A DNA stretch of 64,000 nt from RYN-230 sp963814645. Lineage in GTDB: Bacteria > Actinomycetota > Actinomycetes > Streptosporangiales > Streptosporangiaceae. The stretch is taken from positions 1 to 64,000 of the forward strand of contig CAWFDX010000009.1 of the NCBI GenBank assembly GCA_963814645.1, given 5' to 3'. Position 1 is the first letter of the stretch, and every line of letters starts with the position of its first letter. This document shows positions 61,534 through 64,000 of the stretch, piece by piece. Under the pieces are notes generated by a model. That model was not told where the DNA came from. It saw nothing but the letters and a program-made list of their open reading frames with translations, and did not search any database. Both the position numbers and the translations under genes were made by a program.

Positions 61534-62922
61534 ATGCACCTGGTGATGATCGGCGGCAGTGACGCTGGGATCTCCGCCGCGCTGCGGGCCCGCGAACTCG
61601 ACCCCGGCGCCGAGGTGACCGTGGTGGTCGCGGACGCCTACCCGAACTTCTCCATCTGCGGCATCCCCTACTACATCTCCGGGGAGGTGACGCCCTGGCG
61701 CAACCTGGCCCACCGCACCACCGCCGACCTGGAAGCCACCGGGATGCGGCTGCGGCTGGACACCACCGCCCGCCGCATCGACGTGGCCGGCCGCAAGCTC
61801 CTGGTCACCGCGGCCGACGGGACCGAAGAGGTGATCAGCTACGACAAGCTGGTCATCGGCACCGGCGCCGTCCCGGTCCACCCACCCATCACCGGCCTGA
61901 ACCAGCTAGGACCGGCCGACGGTGTGCACCTACTGCATTCGATGGGCGACACATTCGCTCTCATGCGCACCCTGGAGGAAGCGGCACCCGAGTCGGCGGT
62001 GATCGTCGGCGCCGGGTACATCGGCCTGGAGATGGCCGACGCGCTCACCACCCGCGGCCTGCGTGTCACCCAGATGGAGCAGCTGCCCGAGGTGCTGCCG
62101 ACCGTCAACCTGCCGCTCGGCGCGCACGTGCACGGCAAGCTCACCGGGCACGGCGTCGAAGTCCTGACCGGCACCACTGTCAGGCGGATCAGCCGGGCTG
62201 CCGCGGGCGCGGCTGGGCGCTTGGAGGTGGAGGCCACGGCAGCCGACGGCTCCCCGGTCACCCGGACATCTGACGTGGTCCTGGTGGTTGTCGGGGTGCG
62301 GCCCGATACCGAGCTCGCGGCCGAAGCCGGCGCCACGCTGGGGGTCAAGGGCGCGATCACCGTAGACGCGGGGATGCGGACCGGCCTGCCCGACATATTC
62401 GCCGCCGGGGACTGCGTGGTCACCCACCACCGGCTGCTCGGCGAGACCTACCTGCCGCTCGGCACCACCGCGCACAAACAGGGCCGGGTCGCCGGGGAAA
62501 ACGCCCTCGGCGGCCACCGGCAGTTCGCCGGCAGCCTCGGCACCCAGGTCGTCAAGATCTTCGACCAGGCCGCCGCCCGCACCGGCCTGCGCGACCACGA
62601 AGCCACCCCGGCCGGCTTCGACCCGGTCACCGTGCAATCCGAAGCCGATGACCACAAGGCCTACTACCCCGGCAGCCACCCCATCCAGATGCGCGTCACC
62701 GGCGACCGGGCCACCGGGCGGCTGCTCGGCATGCAGCTGTTCGGCCACAAGAACGCCGAGATCGCCAAGCGCATCGACATCGCCGCCACCGCCATCTTCC
62801 ACGGCATGACCATCGACGCCCTCAGCGACCTCGACCTGTCCTACACCCCACCCCTCGGCAGCCCCTGGGAAGCAGTCCAGATGGGCGCCCAAGCCTGGCT
62901 CCGCGAAGCCAGCCACCACTAA
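61534..62922 (+). CDS. CoA-disulfide-reductase-like FAD/NAD(P) oxidoreductase
   Basis: 462 residues. FAD-binding GGSDAGISAALRARELDP, redox-active single Cys42 in FSICGIPYYISGE (as in CoA-disulfide reductase and NADH oxidase), NAD(P)-binding VIVGAGYIGLEMADALTTRG, second FAD motif GLPDIFAAGDCV, C-terminal dimer domain LGMQLFGHKNAEIAKRIDIAATAIFHGM. Flavoproteins of this type occur in actinomycete ars clusters and may keep thiol cofactors reduced for arsenate reduction. Specificity (CoA, mycothiol or polysulfide) is not decided by sequence. Confidence 0.8.
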   Translation: MHLVMIGGSDAGISAALRARELDPGAEVTVVVADAYPNFSICGIPYYISGEVTPWRNLAHRTTADLEATGMRLRLDTTARRIDVAGRKLLVTAADGTEEVISYDKLVIGTGAVPVHPPITGLNQLGPADGVHLLHSMGDTFALMRTLEEAAPESAVIVGAGYIGLEMADALTTRGLRVTQMEQLPEVLPTVNLPLGAHVHGKLTGHGVEVLTGTTVRRISRAAAGAAGRLEVEATAADGSPVTRTSDVVLVVVGVRPDTELAAEAGATLGVKGAITVDAGMRTGLPDIFAAGDCVVTHHRLLGETYLPLGTTAHKQGRVAGENALGGHRQFAGSLGTQVVKIFDQAAARTGLRDHEATPAGFDPVTVQSEADDHKAYYPGSHPIQMRVTGDRATGRLLGMQLFGHKNAEIAKRIDIAATAIFHGMTIDALSDLDLSYTPPLGSPWEAVQMGAQAWLREASHH

Positions 62923-62948
62923 CCGGCCCCGTATCAGCAGGGGGAACC

Positions 62949-64000
62949 ATGCCAGCCAACGACGGACGGCATCACCACGCTACGCACCGCACACGCGCCA
63001 CCACGCTCAGCGCAGGTGCTGCCGTGCTGCTCTCACTCGCCGCGGCCGCCTGCACGGCCAGCAACCCGGCGAGTACCAGTACAATCTCACCAGCGCCCGC
63101 CACCAGTGCTGCTGGTGCCAGCAGCACCGCGGTCACGCTGACCGGGGCCGGATCTACGTTCGACGCGCCGTTCTTCGACCTGGCCTTCGCGAAATACCAC
63201 CAGCAGCACCCGGCCGTGACGGTCCGCTACTCAGCCGTGGGCAGCAGCGCGGGCATCGCCGCCTTCACCGCCCAGCACGCCGACTTCGGTGCTTCCGACG
63301 TGCCGATGACCGCCGCCGAGCAGGCCGTCGCCCGTGGCGGCGCCTCGGTCCAGGTACCGGTAGACCTGGGCGCCGAGGTGGTGGTCTACCACCTGCCCGG
63401 CCTGCCCCGGCTGCACCTGACCGGCCCGGTCATCGCCCGCATCTTCCTCGGCCAGATCACCAACTGGCACGACCCCGCCATCACCAGCCTCAACCCCGGC
63501 GTCAATATCCCAAGCGAACCGATCACCGTCGTGCACCGCTCCGACGGCAGCGGCACCACCTACATCTTCAGCAACTACCTCTCCGCCGTCTCCCCCGCGT
63601 GGGCCGCCAAAGTCGGAACCGGCAAGAGCCTGCATTGGCCGGCCGGCGTCGGGGCGGAAGGAAACCCCGGCGTCGCCAACGCGGTCGCTCACATCGCCTA
63701 CTCCATCGGCTACATCGAACGGTCCTACTCCAAAGGCCCCATCCTCACCTACGCCGCCATCCGCAACCAGGCCGGGAACTACGTCATCCCATCCACCGCG
63801 TCCATCGCCGCCGACGCCGCCCAGAAACCCACCATCACAGCGACCGACTTCTCGATCGTCAACGAGCCCGGCGCCGGCAGCTACCCCATCACCGGCTACA
63901 GCTGGGCACTCGTCTACACCCACCAGTCCAGCCAGACCACAGGCCAGGCCCTCGTCAAACTCCTCGACTGGCTCACCCACACAGGCCAGACCTACGCCGC
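62949..64000 (+). CDS. pstS: Second PstS-like phosphate-binding protein, cut by window end
   Basis: 351 residues are visible from the ATG at 62949; the stop lies outside. Signal helix TTLSAGAAVLLSLAAAACTAS with probable lipobox Cys, then LTGAGSTFDAPFFDLAF, YSAVGSSAGIAAF, FGASDVPM and VVHRSDGSGTTYIF. It is clearly divergent from the first PstS in the window (for example FSIVNEPGAGSYPITGYSWALVY). It follows the flavoprotein by 26 bp, probably in one operon. In other bacteria second PstS proteins raise phosphate/arsenate selectivity. Whether permease genes follow cannot be seen. Confidence 0.85.
   Translation, partial: MPANDGRHHHATHRTRATTLSAGAAVLLSLAAAACTASNPASTSTISPAPATSAAGASSTAVTLTGAGSTFDAPFFDLAFAKYHQQHPAVTVRYSAVGSSAGIAAFTAQHADFGASDVPMTAAEQAVARGGASVQVPVDLGAEVVVYHLPGLPRLHLTGPVIARIFLGQITNWHDPAITSLNPGVNIPSEPITVVHRSDGSGTTYIFSNYLSAVSPAWAAKVGTGKSLHWPAGVGAEGNPGVANAVAHIAYSIGYIERSYSKGPILTYAAIRNQAGNYVIPSTASIAADAAQKPTITATDFSIVNEPGAGSYPITGYSWALVYTHQSSQTTGQALVKLLDWLTHTGQTYA

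Noticed and set aside
1..64000. tRNA genes, attachment sites, rRNA, CRISPR arrays
   Set aside because: No T-loop/acceptor pattern, spaced repeat array or ribosomal sequence was recognised by eye; an att duplication could not be found without a search tool.

Overview
High-GC actinomycete DNA. The gene families (XRE-DUF5753/HATPase regulator loci, DUF4913, SCO6880-like and VirB4-like conjugation proteins, GTG starts, ATGA stop/start overlaps, PHO boxes of the streptomycete GTTCACC type) point to Actinomycetota of the Streptomyces/Streptosporangiales kind. The genus cannot be fixed from this window. No rRNA, tRNA or CRISPR was found.

Layout. 1-1058: decayed remains of a probable CATRA-type conflict locus. 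1.06-4.62 kb: leftward regulators (LuxR-type, three XRE proteins, an anti-sigma-like ATPase) facing the conjugation module across a palindrome-rich promoter region. 4.99-12.34 kb and 19.80-24.85 kb: a rightward type IV secretion/conjugation module (transglycosylase-NlpC/P60 hydrolase, excisionase-like HTH, pilin-like, VirB6/TrbL-like, SCO6880-like, VirB4-like, VirD4 coupling protein, DUF4913, TOPRIM primase). Nearly every gene there is broken by 1-2 nt indels. This module is split by a leftward, fully intact 7.3-kb block (12.34-19.67 kb) holding an MFS exporter, a metal P-type ATPase with its ArsR regulator, and a three-gene tyrosine-recombinase element.

24.86-42.93 kb is an intact, mostly leftward accessory region: zinc-ribbon protein, SSB plus DUF4192, a Gabija-like OLD nuclease/UvrD helicase pair, an Mrr-type restriction protein, ParB, DUF932, an XRE-TPR/phosphotransferase pair, a superinfection-immunity-like membrane protein, a MobA/MobC relaxase pair and a candidate oriT. 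Three of its operons (zinc ribbon; SSB-DUF4192; DUF932-small ORF-ParB) share a repeated leader that folds into covarying stems. This is the most unusual signal in the window. 43.2-47.2 kb holds proteins of unknown function, one with a nuclease-like C-terminus.

47.3-64.0 kb is an arsenic/phosphate island: LysE exporter (frameshifted), ArsM with its ArsR (amber stop), a secreted phosphoesterase, PstSCAB, GntR-like and orphan winged-helix regulators, three more ArsR repressors, ArsI, an aquaporin, an ArsR-arsenate reductase fusion, a CoA-disulfide-reductase-like flavoprotein and a second PstS cut by the window end. Two PHO boxes suggest phosphate starvation controls both halves. The likely logic is selective phosphate uptake (two PstS proteins and a phosphatase) in the presence of arsenate, combined with reduction, methylation, demethylation and export of arsenicals.
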